Shown in pieces: positions 20,297 to 21,095 of a stretch of 21,095 nt of DNA. The notes beneath the pieces were generated by a model, which saw nothing but the letters and a program-made list of their open reading frames with translations, was not told the origin of the DNA and searched no databases. The DNA is from Firmicutes bacterium UBA2530. Its GTDB lineage: Bacteria; Bacillota; Clostridia; Tissierellales; Sedimentibacteraceae. The stretch covers positions 45,068 to 66,162 of the forward strand of contig DDNC01000027.1 of the NCBI GenBank assembly GCA_002340985.1. The letters run 5' to 3'. The first letter of the stretch is position 1, and each line of letters starts with the position of its first letter. Made by a program: the position numbers and the translations under genes.

Positions 20297-20678
20297 CTTT
20301 ATATCCTTCCGGCAACTTTCGCCATGCAATCACGAATTCTTTAATTAGGTAACTCGGAACAACATAATCGCCATCAAAAGCTGCAAAATTACCGTTAAAT
20401 TTTTTAAATGTTTCTTTATCAGAATGGTATAAAAGTCCCACAACTTGAGCGGTTTTTCCTTTGTCATCTTTCAGAAATAATTGTACATGTTTATTATTTT
20501 CAGGAAGCCTCTCTTTGACCGGAATCCACCTATTCAGCTCCCGCAGCCGTTCAACTTCTCCAATCAACAAAACGATATCTTTCATGTAGCTGCCAAGCGT
20601 GCCTAAAAGTTCTTCCAAGTTATTTGCATAGTCTTTATTTAACCTTTCCTTGATTTCCTGCAGTTCTTTATTGGTCAT
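20289..20678 (-). CDS. DUF551 domain protein
   Basis: A 129-residue protein. Residues 1-48 are helical (KELQEIKERLNKDYANNLEE ... IGEVERLREL), then the DUF551 domain with NRWIPVKERLPENNKHVQLF and the closing FVIAWRKLPEGY. DUF551 occurs in very many phages; its molecular role is unknown. I start at ATG 20678 (GAGG seven bases before), not GTG 20684. It overlaps the next small gene by 8 bases. Confidence 0.87.
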   Translation of the reverse strand: MTNKELQEIKERLNKDYANNLEELLGTLGSYMKDIVLLIGEVERLRELNRWIPVKERLPENNKHVQLFLKDDKGKTAQVVGLLYHSDKETFKKFNGNFAAFDGDYVVPSYLIKEFVIAWRKLPEGYKDE

Positions 20679-20680
20679 AA

Positions 20681-21095
20681 TCACACCTCTTTTAATCCTT
20701 CATCCCAATTTGCAATCTCAACATTAAATCCACATTTCTGTAGTATCATTGTTGAGTATTCATACTGACTCCCATAAAACGTATGAGTAGACAAATAGTA
20801 TCTTCCATCCCAACATTCTTCGTTACTTTCTTTTGGGTTAATCCATCCGCATCCATACTCTGAATCTATTTCTAAAGTATGCGTCGGAGAAGTTTCTTTT
20901 TTAAGCTCTTCCCATGTACTTATTAGTTTGGGCTTGTTATCAGTCCACTGATAAATAATCTCCTTCCCGCTCAAATCCGCAATTTGATGCTCAATCTTCG
21001 CTCCTGTGCTTTCCTTCCAATTAGACAGCATATAGATAGTATCGCAGGCCTTCAACATTGCTGTGCAAATATTCATATAATCGTCATAGTTCAAC
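20681..21095 (-). CDS. DUF4406-like protein with extra C-terminal domain, 5' end outside window
   Basis: 138 codons are visible. The first part, LNYDDYMNICTAMLKACDTI followed by YMLSNWKESTGAKIEHQIAD, matches the second half of DUF4406 proteins (the W-x-x-S-x-G-A-K-I-E-H motif). The SQPM start region is missing, and the first readable codon is a TTG, so the gene continues beyond the right edge. About 75 further residues (STWEELKKETSPTHTLEIDS ... CGFNVEIANWDEG) form another domain not seen in the complete DUF4406 gene at 13118-13441. Likely a nucleotide-related protein. Its end overlaps the SD of the DUF551 gene. Confidence 0.75.
   Translation of the reverse strand, partial: LNYDDYMNICTAMLKACDTIYMLSNWKESTGAKIEHQIADLSGKEIIYQWTDNKPKLISTWEELKKETSPTHTLEIDSEYGCGWINPKESNEECWDGRYYLSTHTFYGSQYEYSTMILQKCGFNVEIANWDEGLKEV

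Overview
The window is part of a bacteriophage or prophage genome from a low-GC Gram-positive host, most likely a Clostridia-type Firmicute. Reasons: AT-rich DNA, strong GGAGG-type ribosome binding sites with occasional TTG/GTG starts, an XkdX-type microprotein, two holin families typical of Firmicute phages, an amidase lysin with its own internal start site, and many small phage families (DUF3307, DUF4406, DUF551, DUF3560). No host chromosomal gene is recognisable.

Layout. (1) Bases 1-11427, minus strand: an almost gap-free late operon. Read in transcription order it holds terL (11427-9733), two small unknown or baseplate-like proteins, a collagen-repeat adhesin (8943-8128), two fibre genes and accessory proteins (8106-5543), XkdX (5550-5422), a XerC/D-like tyrosine recombinase (5375-4374), two holins, an endolysin, a small membrane protein, the portal (2488-434) and the start of a scaffold-like gene that runs off the left edge. 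TerL and portal, usually neighbours, are therefore about 7.2 kb apart, separated by the receptor-binding, recombinase and lysis genes. (2) Bases 11448-12508, minus: a hairpin terminator directly before terL, a 56-aa ORF, a degenerate tRNA-Leu-like element, a DUF3307 membrane protein and a 395-bp gap rich in hairpins with no gene. (3) Bases 12509-15176, minus: small accessory genes (two Cys-rich miniproteins, DUF4406, a protein ending in a GIY-YIG/T5orf172-like domain, a winged-helix protein). (4) Bases 15177-15824: a 650-bp non-coding region with G-tracts, repeated GTGTACCCCC boxes and AT-rich DNA, a candidate origin or control region. (5) Bases 15825-16418, minus: a terS-like gene, 4.4 kb from terL. 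(6) Bases 16419-16666: a divergent control region. The minus-strand terS promoter is followed at once by a terminator hairpin, and the plus-strand promoter has a perfect palindromic operator between its -35 and -10 boxes. (7) Bases 16667-19472, plus: small early-type genes including DUF3560 and a ribbon-helix-helix-like protein, ending in a bidirectional terminator. (8) Bases 19467-21095, minus: a converging operon ending in an ArpU/RinA/DUF1492-like (sigma region 4-like) regulator, the plausible late-gene activator.

How it may work (inference): an early repressor or activator acts at the 16591-16608 operator. The sigma-like regulator then turns on terS and the late operon, and transcription may have to pass hairpins placed immediately before terS and terL. 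The late operon then makes packaging proteins, fibres, lysis proteins and head proteins from a single minus-strand transcription unit.
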